DNA from: WJLY01 sp964562405
Lineage (GTDB): Bacteria; Joyebacterota; Joyebacteria; Joyebacterales; Joyebacteraceae
Length of the DNA: 22,387 nucleotides
Assembly (NCBI GenBank): GCA_964562405.1
Contig: CAZLTC010000041.1
Span: forward strand, 1 to 22,387
Direction: 5' to 3'
Positions 9,978-17,227 of the stretch are shown here, in pieces. The notes below the pieces were generated by a model that was given only the letters and a program-made list of their open reading frames with translations, was not told where the DNA came from and ran no database searches. The translations under genes were made by a program, and so were the position numbers. Numbering within the stretch: position 1 is the first letter of the stretch; every line of letters starts with the position of its first letter.

Positions 9978-10433
9978 ATGGTCCGTAGGCTCTTGATAGT
10001 GGCCCTGGCGCTGCTGGCCGCGTTGACGGCCGGGTGCGCCAAGCGAGTGGCCGCAGAGGAACTCGACGCCGGAGGCGCGCGTGTGGGGGCGGTAGTGGCT
10101 CTCGCGAGCGGTGAGACGGTCAGGTGCCGCGTGCTGTCGCTCTCGCGGGACACGGCGCTCGTCGAGGTCTACTACACGATAGGTGGGCGGACGGAGCTTC
10201 GTGGAACCGGCGACGCCAGATACATCAGCGTGGATGGGGAACGCGTTCCGGGCGAGCTGGTGGCGGTCGAGCGCGATGGCGCGGACCGCACGGCGCTCGT
10301 TCAGAGGTCCGTACGACTGTCCGACATACGCAGCGCGACGTTCCACAGAAGCGGCAGCGAAGCGTCTCTCGGCCCCATACTGAGCACGCTCATCGGTCCG
10401 GTCGTCGGCGCGCTGCTTGCCCTGCTCATATGA
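9978..10433 (+). CDS. Small lipoprotein with C-terminal hydrophobic helix (first of pair)
   Basis: A 151-residue protein. Residues 1-20 are a lipoprotein signal peptide ending in the lipobox LTAGC, so Cys20 would be lipidated. The middle is a small beta-rich region (VVALASGETVRCRVLSLSRD, then YISVDGERVPGELVAVERDG) that looks like a repeat of a short barrel-like unit with a SGETV-x-C/G-x-L theme. The last 20 residues (GPILSTLIGPVVGALLALLI) are hydrophobic, either a transmembrane helix or a membrane-embedded tail. A GGGAGGG ribosome site precedes the ATG by seven bases. I do not recognise a named family. The next gene, 14 bases downstream, has the same length and layout and is probably a diverged duplicate; both are likely surface-envelope proteins translated from one message. 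Confidence 0.8.
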   Translation: MVRRLLIVALALLAALTAGCAKRVAAEELDAGGARVGAVVALASGETVRCRVLSLSRDTALVEVYYTIGGRTELRGTGDARYISVDGERVPGELVAVERDGADRTALVQRSVRLSDIRSATFHRSGSEASLGPILSTLIGPVVGALLALLI

Positions 10434-10447
10434 CAAGGAGGCCTGAG

Positions 10448-10903
10448 ATGATCCACCATGACCGGACCTCCAGGCGGAGTGCTCTTGCCGCGGCCGTGGT
10501 CGTCGCCGGTATGTCGCTCGCGGGTTGCGCCGGCGCGCCGGGCTGGAACTTCGCTGAGGATCCCGGTGTGCCCGCCGACATCACTCTCTCGCGCGGCGGG
10601 ACGGTAACCGGCACGCTGGTCGAGCTATCCGGCGGGGCCTTCGTGATCGACACGAGCATCGAGCGAAGCGAGAACGTCAGGGTCGTGCGCAAGGGTGGCG
10701 TCGACTACGTGTATGTGGGTGGAGTGGTGACGGGCACCGCCGTGGAGGTGCGGGACTTCGACATCGTCACGCGGCAACGCATATCCGTGGGCGAGACGGA
10801 GGATCTCTTTGTGAAGGCGCGCGGCTATCTCGGGTGGGGGTCCGCGATCGCCGGCGTGCTGGCGTTCTTCCTCGTGAAGGTTCTGGAAGACGTGTCCTAC
10901 TGA
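10448..10903 (+). CDS. Small lipoprotein with C-terminal hydrophobic helix (second of pair)
   Basis: Also 151 residues. The signal peptide ends in lipobox SLAGC (Cys27) and is preceded by TSRRSAL, which resembles a twin-arginine export motif though without the usual phenylalanine. The mature part begins with ITLSRGGTVTGTLVELSGG and continues with DYVYVGGVVTGTAVEVRD. This is the same beta-unit theme and spacing as the neighbouring upstream lipoprotein. A hydrophobic helix (YLGWGSAIAGVLAFFLVKVL) follows near the C-terminus. AAGGAGG lies six bases before the ATG, and only 14 bases separate it from the previous stop, so the two are surely co-transcribed. No function can be assigned. The start is fixed by the ribosome site; a longer in-frame extension upstream lies inside the previous gene and is not real. 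Confidence 0.8.
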   Translation: MIHHDRTSRRSALAAAVVVAGMSLAGCAGAPGWNFAEDPGVPADITLSRGGTVTGTLVELSGGAFVIDTSIERSENVRVVRKGGVDYVYVGGVVTGTAVEVRDFDIVTRQRISVGETEDLFVKARGYLGWGSAIAGVLAFFLVKVLEDVSY

Positions 10904-10930
10904 CGTGCGCGGCGTGCCACGCGCTTCCGG

Positions 10931-11545
10931 CTACTCCGGCGGCCCGACCGACGCCGCGTACACCACCGTCTCCACGTCTCCGTCCACGCCCACGGCCTCG
11001 TTCATGGCGTCGTCGTCGAACGCGCCTATCGCGCAACATCCGTATCCCATGGCCGTGGCGGCCAGGTACAGGTTCTGCCCGATGTGCCCCGCGTCCAGCA
11101 ATACGTACCTGTGGCCCCTCCCTCCGTATCGACCCGTCGTCCGCGGCATGACCGCGGTCCAGACGAACGTGACCGAGCTCTGTGAACACATCCGCTGGCC
11201 GAGGGCTGCCTGGGCTATCTCGGTGCCTATTTCACCCTCGCGCTGAAGCATCAGAGCGTGGTCTCCCGTCAAGTATCGGTAGAGGCCTCGCCTGAGCCCG
11301 GACACCCTGTTCGCAACAACGAGAGCCTCGATGGGGTAGCAGGCCCCGGCCGACGGTGCGTTGCGAAGTTCGTGGGGGCCCAGCTCGCCCGTTATGCCGT
11401 GCGTCGCCCACAGAAGCTGAGAGAGGACCTCGAGCGGCATCGGGTCCGCGGCGTAATGCCTGACGGAACGCCGCGCCGCGAGCGTCCGCCACATCGGAGG
11501 GCCGCCGTCCTGTGTGGGGGACGGCAGCTTGATGAGAGGCTGCAT
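10931..11545 (-). CDS. SagB-type nitroreductase-family protein
   Basis: A 204-residue flavin enzyme of the nitroreductase fold (SagB/ThcOx-like subgroup). These proteins bind FMN and oxidise or reduce small substrates with NAD(P)H; the substrate here is unknown. Visible features are RRSVRHYAADPMPLEVLSQL (FMN-phosphate-binding arginines), the LLWATHGIT segment, RNAPSAGACYPIEALVV (the SAGA-x-YP hallmark of the SagB-type group), and the late GHIGQNLYLAATAMGYGCCAIGAF helix. No precursor peptide, YcaO or maturation gene is adjacent, so a role in azole peptide synthesis is not supported. AAGGAGG sits five bases before the ATG. It is divergent from the CBM20-esterase gene and convergent with the lipoproteins, with about 27 bases between stops. 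Confidence 0.85.
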   Translation of the reverse strand: MQPLIKLPSPTQDGGPPMWRTLAARRSVRHYAADPMPLEVLSQLLWATHGITGELGPHELRNAPSAGACYPIEALVVANRVSGLRRGLYRYLTGDHALMLQREGEIGTEIAQAALGQRMCSQSSVTFVWTAVMPRTTGRYGGRGHRYVLLDAGHIGQNLYLAATAMGYGCCAIGAFDDDAMNEAVGVDGDVETVVYAASVGPPE

Positions 11546-11575
11546 GGATCCTCCTTGTGCTCATCTCTTGTGGCA

Positions 11576-11603
11576 AATATACAGCGTTCCCCAGGCGTGC
11601 GAA
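11576..11603 (-). promoter_or_regulatory. Candidate promoter for the nitroreductase gene
   Basis: On the reverse strand TTCGCA (11603-11598) and TATATT (11581-11576) are spaced by 16 bp, matching the -35 and -10 consensus at 4 and 5 of 6 positions. It lies about 30 bases upstream of the start codon, giving a short leader that contains the AAGGAGG ribosome site. Confidence 0.4.
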
Positions 11604-11639
11604 AGGGCCGCGATGGCACCGGGCATCGCATGCCGCTCG

Positions 11640-11705
11640 GGCAGGATGCGCTTGCCGTGAGGCTGTCGCAGGGGCAGGATGCGCTTGCCGTGACGCTGTC
11701 GCTGG
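11640..11705. repeat. Two tandem copies of a 33-bp direct repeat
   Basis: Units 11640-11672 and 11673-11705 both read GGCAGGATGCGCTTGCCGTG followed by A-N-GCTGTCGC-N-GG, and differ at only two or three positions. They sit in the 188-bp spacer between the divergent nitroreductase and esterase genes, just ahead of the esterase ribosome site. Inside each unit GGCA and TGCC form a short inverted pair. The length of 33 bp (11 codons) also keeps an upstream frame open, but no start or ribosome site makes that frame credible. Confidence 0.8.
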
Positions 11706-11733
11706 GGTTATCCTCGCCCGACAGGAGGCTATC

Positions 11734-12948
11734 ATGTCCAACCGCTTAATGTTGCACGTCGCCACGGTCATCGTCCTTGCCCTGCTGCTCGCTGCCGTGC
11801 CCGGCGCTGCATTGGCCAGAGGCGCCATGGTCACTTTCAAGGTCCACGTTCCCGACACGACGCCGCCCGACGCGAGCGTATACATCTCAGGCAGCATCCC
11901 ATCTCTGGGTCCCTGGGATCCGGGCAAGGTCGAGCTGGGGAAGATCGGCGAGCGGCTCTACGCCATCACGCTCGTGCTTCCCGTCGATACCGAACTAGCG
12001 TTCAAGTTCACGCGCGGGACCTGGGAGACCGTGGAGAAAGGGCCGAGCTACGAGGAGATCCCCGACAGGGTCATGACGGTGACGTGCGACGAAATGGTGC
12101 CCGTGTGGGTCGATACTTGGCGCGACCTCTCGCCGTTCCGGGAGTCTCATACCGTGGTCGGCGACCTTCGCCGGCACCCGGCCTTCCTCGCCACGAAGCT
12201 TGGCAACACACGCGACATTCTGGTCTATCTTCCGCCTGGCTACGACGCGGATCCCGACAAGCGCTATCCGGTGCTCTACATGCACGACGGCCAGAACCTG
12301 TTCGATGCCGCCACCTCGTTCATCGGCGTTGAGTGGGACGTCGACGAGACGGTCACCCGGATGGTCGAGTCCGGCCAGGTCAGGCCTCTCATAGTCGTGG
12401 GCATTTGCAACACGGCCGACAGGGTGTTCGAGTACACGCCCGCCTCGGACAGGTCGCGCGGCGGCGGCGGCGGCGCCATGTACGCGGACTTCATCGTCAA
12501 CGACCTCAAGCCCTTCATCGATCAGACGTATCGTACGCTGCCGGACCGGGACAACACCGGTGTCGCTGGCTCGTCTCTCGGGGGGCTGATCTCGCTCTAT
12601 CTGGCCTGGTCACACCCCGAGGTCTTCTCGCGGGTCGCGGCCATGTCCACGTCCTACGGCTGGGCCGACTCCTACATAGTCAAGTTCATCGCCGACCACA
12701 GCCCTCCTCCCGGTGTCAGGGTGTGGATCGACATGGGGACGGCCGAGGACCGGACCGACAGGGACGGCGACGGCGTGCCCGACATCATCCAGCTGCATCG
12801 CCGCGTCCGCGACCTGCTCATGGATGAGGGCCTGACGATTCCCGGCAGACTCAGATACGTCGAGGACGAAGGGGCGGTTCACAACGAACGAGCCTGGAGC
12901 GCGCGCTTTCCGCGTGCTCTCGAGTTTCTGTTTCCGGGGCGCGGCTAG
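11734..12948 (+). CDS. Secreted CBM20-like domain plus esterase-D-type alpha/beta-hydrolase
   Basis: A 404-residue exported esterase. Residues 1-29 are a Sec signal peptide ending ALARG. Residues about 31-118 form a CBM20 (starch-binding-like) beta-sandwich, with SIPSLGPWDPGKVEL and FKFTRGTWETVEKGP. Residues about 150-400 form an esterase-D-like (PF00756) hydrolase with YLPPGYDADPDKRYPVLYMH and DGQNLFD. Nucleophile Ser281 lies in GSSLGG, and the catalytic His is probably His383 in AVHNERAWSARF. Between them an acidic DRTDRDGDGVPD stretch (about 339-350) resembles a calcium-binding DxDxDG loop. AGGAGG five bases upstream fixes the ATG at 11734. Relatives act on acyl esters of sugars, siderophores or glucans; the substrate here is unknown. 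The tricorn protease starts 22 bases downstream, so the two are probably co-expressed. Confidence 0.88.
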   Translation: MSNRLMLHVATVIVLALLLAAVPGAALARGAMVTFKVHVPDTTPPDASVYISGSIPSLGPWDPGKVELGKIGERLYAITLVLPVDTELAFKFTRGTWETVEKGPSYEEIPDRVMTVTCDEMVPVWVDTWRDLSPFRESHTVVGDLRRHPAFLATKLGNTRDILVYLPPGYDADPDKRYPVLYMHDGQNLFDAATSFIGVEWDVDETVTRMVESGQVRPLIVVGICNTADRVFEYTPASDRSRGGGGGAMYADFIVNDLKPFIDQTYRTLPDRDNTGVAGSSLGGLISLYLAWSHPEVFSRVAAMSTSYGWADSYIVKFIADHSPPPGVRVWIDMGTAEDRTDRDGDGVPDIIQLHRRVRDLLMDEGLTIPGRLRYVEDEGAVHNERAWSARFPRALEFLFPGRG

Positions 12949-12970
12949 CCCCCGCTTTCAGGAGGAACTG

Positions 12971-15868
12971 ATGGAGCACCGCGCGAGAGGACGCGCCGGC
13001 GTCTCGCTGTCCGTTGCGCTCTTGACCGCCATCGCCATCGTGTCGGCCTCCACGCCGGTCGCGGCGTCGGTCATGGCGAGACAGCCGTCGCCGTCCCCAG
13101 ACGGGAGTCGCATCGCCTTCACCTACATGGGCGACATCTGGGTGGTCCCGTCGTCCGGCGGCGAGGCCGAGCGCGTGACCGTCCACGATGCGTACGATGA
13201 CCACCCCGTGTGGTCGCCGGACGGACGGAGCATCGCGTTCGACTCGGACCGCGACGGTAACGGCGACGTGTTCGTGATCCCGGCGGGTGGCGGGGTGCCC
13301 GAGCAGCTTACGTTTCGCAGTTCGTGGGATGCTCTGGAGTGCTGGGACCGTGACGGTTCGGGCCTGCTCTTCACTTCGTCGCGCGACACCACCGAGACCG
13401 AGCTCTACCGGGTTCCCGCGGGCGGCGGCATGCCTCGCAGGGTCATAAGGGACAGGGCTTTCAATATCTCCGTGTCACCCGACGGTCGCTGGATAGCGTA
13501 CGTGCGCGGGCGCACCCCGTGGTGGCGCAAGCACTACAGGGGGAGCGCGTCGCGCGACATCTGGATCCGGGCCTACGACGGAGGCGAGAGCCACCTGCTC
13601 GTGGACTGGCCCGGGGACGACGACCGTCCCATGTGGGGTGCGGACGGCCGCACGCTCTACTTCCAGTCCGAGCGGGCGGACTCGGTCGCGAACATCTGGA
13701 AGCTCATGCTCGATCTACCCTCTCCCGGGTCTGCGGGCGAGCCTCAAGTGGCCAGACCGCCGGTACGCGTCACCGCGCACGAGGCGGACGCCGTCCGCTT
13801 CGCGTCGATCTCGGACGATGGAACGCTCATTTCGTACGAGTGCGGCGGCGGCCTCTGGACGCTCGAACTCCCGGACGGAGCGCCGCGTCGCATAGACGTC
13901 GCTGCGCCGAGCGACATCAAGTGGAACGACCTCCTCAGAATGGACATGTCGTCGAACGCGACCGAGTTCGCGCTCTCGCCGGACGAGAGCGAGATCGCGT
14001 TCGTCGTCAGGGGCGAGGTTTACGTGGCGCCGTTCGAGGACGGCGACTGCGGAACCGCCATGCGCATCACGGATACTCCGGCCCGCGAGAAGGACGTCGC
14101 ATGGATGCCCGAGGGTGAGACCCTTCTGTTCTGTTCCGACCGCGACGGGAACTACGACATCTATGCGGTCAGCTCGGCGGAAGAGGGCAAGCCCGAGCTG
14201 TCCAAGGCGCTCAAGCGCGGGCTCCGCAGGTTGACCGACTCGCCCGAGGACGACGCTCAACCGGAGCCTTCTCCTGACGGCTCGGAGATCGCCTATCTCA
14301 ACGGAGAGGGCTACCTCTGGGTGATGGATGCCGAAGGCAAGGGCGGGCGGCGGATGCTTCCCGACGCCGAGATCCTGCACTTCACGTGGTCGCCCGACGG
14401 GGAGTGGATAGCGCTCTCGCGCACGAACCTTGGTCACAAGGAGGACGTCTACATCATGCCGGCCGCCGGCGGCGACGCGGTCAACGTCACCAATCACCCC
14501 AACGACGACTTCGAGCCGCGCTGGAGCGACGACGGTAAGCGGCTGAGCTACGCTTCGCGCACCGACGACGGCCAGTACTCGCTGCGCTACATGTGGCTGA
14601 CGCGCGACGACTACTGGAAGACCGACGAGGAGCGAGAAGAGGATCTGGATGCGGCCGACGAGGAGGCCGGCGAGGCCGAGGAAGACGTTGCTGAGAAGGC
14701 TGCGGTCGAAGTGAAGATCGACTTCGAGGGGCTCAACGAACGTGTGTCGACGGTGATGGATATGCGTGGCGGCTACGAGTTCTACGCTCAGACGCCGGAC
14801 GGACACTACTACGCGTTCCCGTCGGGCACGCTCAAGGGCACGGACCTTTGGATCGTGGACTGGAAGGGCGACAAGCTCCTCCAGGTGACCGAGGGCGGCG
14901 GCGGGGGCGAACGCCTCCACTGGGACAACGACGGCTCGACGTGCTACTACCTGGGCTCCGGTGGCACCATCGGCTCCGTCAGCATCGATCCCGAGGGTGG
15001 AGACATCACCGGCCGTGGGAGGGTCGGTTTCTCGGCTCACGTGACCGTCGACGTGCCGAAGGANNNNNNNNNNNNNNNNNNNNNNNNNNNNNNNNNNNNN
15101 NNNNNNNNNNNNNNNNNNNNNNNNNNNNNNNNNNNNNNNNNNNNNNNNNNNNNNNNNNNNNNNGAGGAGATCCTTCTCGGGCTCGCTGATCGCCCTTCGA
15201 TGAAGGACGTCCGCGAGGTCAGGATCAGACCGGTCGGTGGCGGGACGATGTCGAGGCTCATGTACGAGGAGTGGGTCAGGCACAACCGAAGCATGGTCGA
15301 GAAGATGTCCGGCGGCAGACTCGGCTACCTGCACATAGCCGGGATGGGGCTCGGCAACCTCATCCAGTTCGAGGAGGACCTGTTCGCGCAGGGAGCCGGG
15401 AAAGACGGTCTGATCGTGGACATCCGCGGGAACGGCGGAGGGTCGGTTCACGACGAGATACTCCGCTACCTGGATCGCAAGGTATACGGATACACGACGT
15501 CCCGCACGAGGCCACCCTCACAGAACCCGCTGGAGCTCTACACGCAGCCGCTGGCGCTGCTCATCGACGAGAGCTGCTACAGCGATGCCGAGATATTCCC
15601 GATGGGGTGGAAGTCGCTCGGGCTCGGGCCGGTCGTAGGAACGCCAACCTACGGAGCCGTCATAGGAACGAATGACGTGGAGTTGATCGACGGCACGTGG
15701 TTCCGCGTGCCAGGTTCGGGATGGTACGACACCGCCGGTCGCAACCTCGAGAACTGGGGCATCGAGCCGGACGTCAGGGTGGACTCCGTGCCCGAGGAGG
15801 GCAGCAGGGGAGAGGACGCCCAGCTCTCGCGGGCGGTGGCCGTTCTGATGGAGAAGCTCGGAGGATGA
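12971..15868 (+). CDS. Tricorn protease, exported, interrupted by a scaffold gap
   Basis: Tricorn-family serine peptidase (S41), a large assembly that degrades peptides. The N-terminus has a hydrophobic export signal (LSVALLTAIAIVSAST), suggesting a periplasmic form. Residues about 38-330 and 345-690 are two beta-propellers with repeated SPDGxxIAF and SDRDGNxDIY blades. An acidic linker (about 555-575) leads to VKIDFEGLNERV. After the gap come the end of the PDZ domain (REVRIRPVGGG), the SGGRLGYLHIAGMG core, DGLIVDIRGNGGG and YSDAEIF, with the likely nucleophile Ser at codon 15581. GAVIG and ENWGIEPDV follow. The gap removes the C1 domain and most of PDZ, including the expected catalytic His; 697 plus 234 residues remain of a usual 1,070-1,100. 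The frame across the N-run matches only by chance. AGGAGGA precedes the ATG by six bases. Confidence 0.92.
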   Translation: MEHRARGRAGVSLSVALLTAIAIVSASTPVAASVMARQPSPSPDGSRIAFTYMGDIWVVPSSGGEAERVTVHDAYDDHPVWSPDGRSIAFDSDRDGNGDVFVIPAGGGVPEQLTFRSSWDALECWDRDGSGLLFTSSRDTTETELYRVPAGGGMPRRVIRDRAFNISVSPDGRWIAYVRGRTPWWRKHYRGSASRDIWIRAYDGGESHLLVDWPGDDDRPMWGADGRTLYFQSERADSVANIWKLMLDLPSPGSAGEPQVARPPVRVTAHEADAVRFASISDDGTLISYECGGGLWTLELPDGAPRRIDVAAPSDIKWNDLLRMDMSSNATEFALSPDESEIAFVVRGEVYVAPFEDGDCGTAMRITDTPAREKDVAWMPEGETLLFCSDRDGNYDIYAVSSAEEGKPELSKALKRGLRRLTDSPEDDAQPEPSPDGSEIAYLNGEGYLWVMDAEGKGGRRMLPDAEILHFTWSPDGEWIALSRTNLGHKEDVYIMPAAGGDAVNVTNHPNDDFEPRWSDDGKRLSYASRTDDGQYSLRYMWLTRDDYWKTDEEREEDLDAADEEAGEAEEDVAEKAAVEVKIDFEGLNERVSTVMDMRGGYEFYAQTPDGHYYAFPSGTLKGTDLWIVDWKGDKLLQVTEGGGGGERLHWDNDGSTCYYLGSGGTIGSVSIDPEGGDITGRGRVGFSAHVTVDVPKXXXXXXXXXXXXXXXXXXXXXXXXXXXXXXXXXXEEILLGLADRPSMKDVREVRIRPVGGGTMSRLMYEEWVRHNRSMVEKMSGGRLGYLHIAGMGLGNLIQFEEDLFAQGAGKDGLIVDIRGNGGGSVHDEILRYLDRKVYGYTTSRTRPPSQNPLELYTQPLALLIDESCYSDAEIFPMGWKSLGLGPVVGTPTYGAVIGTNDVELIDGTWFRVPGSGWYDTAGRNLENWGIEPDVRVDSVPEEGSRGEDAQLSRAVAVLMEKLGG
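15064..15163. other. Assembly gap (100 N) in the tricorn gene
   Basis: Exactly 100 N with no shared sequence between the two edges, unlike the valS gap. Comparison with the family's usual domain order suggests that about 150 residues (roughly 450-550 bp: C1 domain and most of PDZ) are missing. Confidence 0.9.
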
Positions 15869-15897
15869 TACCGTAGGTGGAGGCGCCACATCACTGC

Positions 15898-15926
15898 GCG
15901 CCCGGTCCCTCATTGGGGCCGGGCGC
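15898..15926 (+). terminator. Hairpin after tricorn gene (possible terminator)
   Basis: GCGCCCGGTCCC (15898-15909) pairs with GGGGCCGGGCGC (15915-15926) over 12 positions, including one T-G wobble, around a 5-nt loop. The tract after it (TACCCTTTG) is only weakly T-rich, and the right arm touches the stop codon of the convergent gene. It may serve as a shared, bidirectional end signal. Confidence 0.5.
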
Positions 15927-16273
15927 TACCCTTTGCCGCGTATCTCGCCGAGCGTGTCCACGGCGCGTCTGAGGTGCGGTATCACTATGGACCCGCCGAC
16001 GATGAGCGCCACGTTCAACGCCTCTAGGATCTCGTCGTCCGACAGCCCCTCTTCGGTGCAGCGAACCAGGTGGTACGTGATGCAGTCGTCGCACCGCAGG
16101 GCGGCGGAGGCGGCGAGTCCCAGGAGTTCCTTGGTGCCGGCATCGAGCGCCCCATCCTCATAGGTCCTCTGGTCGAGCGCGAAGAATCTCTTGATCCCGA
16201 TGTTGCCCTTCTCGAGCACCCTCTCGTTCAAGCGCTCGCGCTCTTTGCGAAACGCATCCAGCCTGTCGCTCAA
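15926..16273 (-). CDS. Carboxymuconolactone decarboxylase / AhpD-like protein
   Basis: A compact 115-residue all-helical protein of the CMD/AhpD family. The LRCDDCITYHL segment carries the CxxC pair and nearby histidine used by AhpD-type disulfide reductases. It is followed by EEGLSDDEILEALNVALIVG and GGSIVIPHLRRAVDTLGEI. The start is taken at TTG (16273), because AGGAGG lies four bases upstream and the protein then begins MSDRLDAFRKERERLNERVL, the usual N-terminus of this subgroup. The longer frame from ATG 16387 adds 38 residues of low-complexity sequence without family resemblance. A peroxide-defence or thiol-redox role is plausible, but substrates are unknown. It is transcribed toward the tricorn gene, with a shared hairpin between them. 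Confidence 0.85.
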   Translation of the reverse strand: MSDRLDAFRKERERLNERVLEKGNIGIKRFFALDQRTYEDGALDAGTKELLGLAASAALRCDDCITYHLVRCTEEGLSDDEILEALNVALIVGGSIVIPHLRRAVDTLGEIRGKG

Positions 16274-16274
16274 T

Positions 16275-16283
16275 GCTCCTCCT
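16275..16283 (-). promoter_or_regulatory. Ribosome binding site deciding the TTG start
   Basis: On the reverse strand this reads AGGAGGAGC, directly followed by A and the TTG codon at 16273. It is a near-perfect anti-16S match and decides the start against the upstream ATG at 16387. Confidence 0.75.
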
Positions 16284-16395
16284 AGAGTGCGCACTATCCT
16301 GTCCGCGACCTCGACGCCGCTCTCACCTCCATCGCCGACCGCCCCCGACGAGTTCCGCTCGGTGGGCGGGGAGGGGCGGCAGACCATAAGTAGAT

Positions 16396-16421
16396 CGGGG
16401 GCGGGATCTCTCCCGCCCCCG
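16396..16421 (-). terminator. Hairpin terminator after the first jelly-roll protein gene
   Basis: CGGGGGCGGGA (16421-16411 read on the reverse strand) pairs perfectly with TCCCGCCCCCG (16406-16396) over 11 bp with a GAGA loop, 34 bases after the stop codon. The following tract on the reverse strand (ATCTACTTATGG) is not a clean T-run, so termination efficiency is uncertain. Confidence 0.55.
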
Positions 16422-16454
16422 TATCTTCCTTCAACCGCAGTGCGGCATCAAGGC

Positions 16455-17227
16455 TTACCTGTACATGGCCTTGATGGCGCCCCAGCTCGAGTCCTCGGTC
16501 GGCGAGTAGTTGTCGCTGCCGATCTTGACCCACTTCAGGTACCANNNNNNNNNNNNNNNNNNNNNNNNNNNNNNNNNNNNNNNNNNNNNNNNNNNNNNNN
16601 NNNNNNNNNNNNNNNNNNNNNNNNNNNNNNNNNNNNNNNNNNNNTGATCGCGTCGAGATCGGCCTGCGCGCCGTCATAGCCGACGTAGCCGAAGCCGACC
16701 GTGATGACGTCGCCGACGCTGTAGGATGAGATGTCGATCGAGTACTGCTGCCACTGCCACGTGACGGCACCGTTGTTGTCGTCGTAGTAGTTCCAGACCT
16801 CGTTGCCATCGATCGTGACGACGATGTTGTAGTTCTGGTACGGGTCGATCGCCCAGTAGGTGCTGGCGGCTGCGTAGAACGACAGGCACTCGTCGCCGGC
16901 CTCGATGGTGTAATCGAACTTCAGCCACTCGTCCTGGTCACCGGTGTAGCCGGCGTCATACAGGCAGGTCGCGTAGCAGGCGCCCTCATACGGTACACCA
17001 TAAGCGCCGGCGCAGTCCCCGAACCACGTTTCATTGACGTTGGTCTGAACGAGCGTCCATCCCGCGGGCGGAACGCCACCCTCGAAGCCCTCGAACAGCG
17101 CCTTGGTCCCGTTGTGGTCGATCGGGAACATGACCTCGGAGGCCTGCTTCTCGGACTGGTTGATCGGGCCCGCGAACGCGGCCGCCGCGAACATGAGACA
17201 AAGGATCGTGATCAATGTGCGCTTCAT
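16455..17227 (-). CDS. Secreted jelly-roll (choice-of-anchor J-like) protein, paralog 1, interrupted by a gap
   Basis: The N-terminal 194 residues begin with a signal peptide (MKRTLITILCLMFAAAAFA). They continue with a beta-sandwich of the choice-of-anchor J / cleaved-adhesin type: FEGFEGGVPPAGWTLVQTN, DQDEWLKFDYTIEAGDECLS, NEVWNYYDDNNGAVTWQWQQ and GFGYVGYDGAQADLDAI. The 100-N run follows. The last 29 residues, WYLKWVKIGSDNYSPTED plus SSWGAIKAMYR and stop, lie beyond it. Both ends align almost residue for residue with the intact paralog at 17738-18985, so about 190 residues are probably missing (full length about 413). AGGAGGAG seven bases upstream fixes the ATG at 17227. Function is unknown; a surface or secreted adhesin-like role is inferred. 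The two parts are in different phases around the N-run, so automatic callers will split or truncate it. Confidence 0.85.
16545..16644. other. Assembly gap (100 N) in paralog 1
   Basis: Exactly 100 N. The edges do not overlap each other. The corresponding segment of the neighbouring paralog is about 570 bp, which is the likely true gap size. Near-identical stretches shared by the two copies (for example 44 identical bases around 16770-16815 and 18522-18567) may have contributed to the assembly break. Confidence 0.9.

Noticed and set aside
10931..11545. SagB-type gene as a sign of a thiazole/oxazole-modified peptide cluster
   Set aside because: No YcaO cyclodehydratase, precursor peptide, transporter or protease partner lies nearby. 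SagB-type nitroreductases occur widely outside such clusters.
11557..11733. Possible N-terminal extension of the esterase containing 11-residue repeats (AGCACR-AVAG)
   Set aside because: It is produced by the 33-bp DNA repeat, and a strong AGGAGG with a proper signal peptide places the start at 11734.
12459..12476. GGC/CGG trinucleotide run in the esterase
   Set aside because: It encodes a short Arg-Gly linker in frame, and length changes in threes would not shift the frame. It is probably just a flexible loop in a GC-rich gene.
13715..15451. Long frame antisense to the tricorn protease that runs through the N-gap
   Set aside because: It is a shadow frame. The sense strand has repeated propeller motifs and peptidase core motifs.
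15064..16644. Possibility that the second and third gaps are also collapsible overlaps like the one in valS
   Set aside because: The sequences on either side of 15064-15163 and of 16545-16644 were compared and share no duplicated end. Family or paralog comparison indicates real missing sequence.
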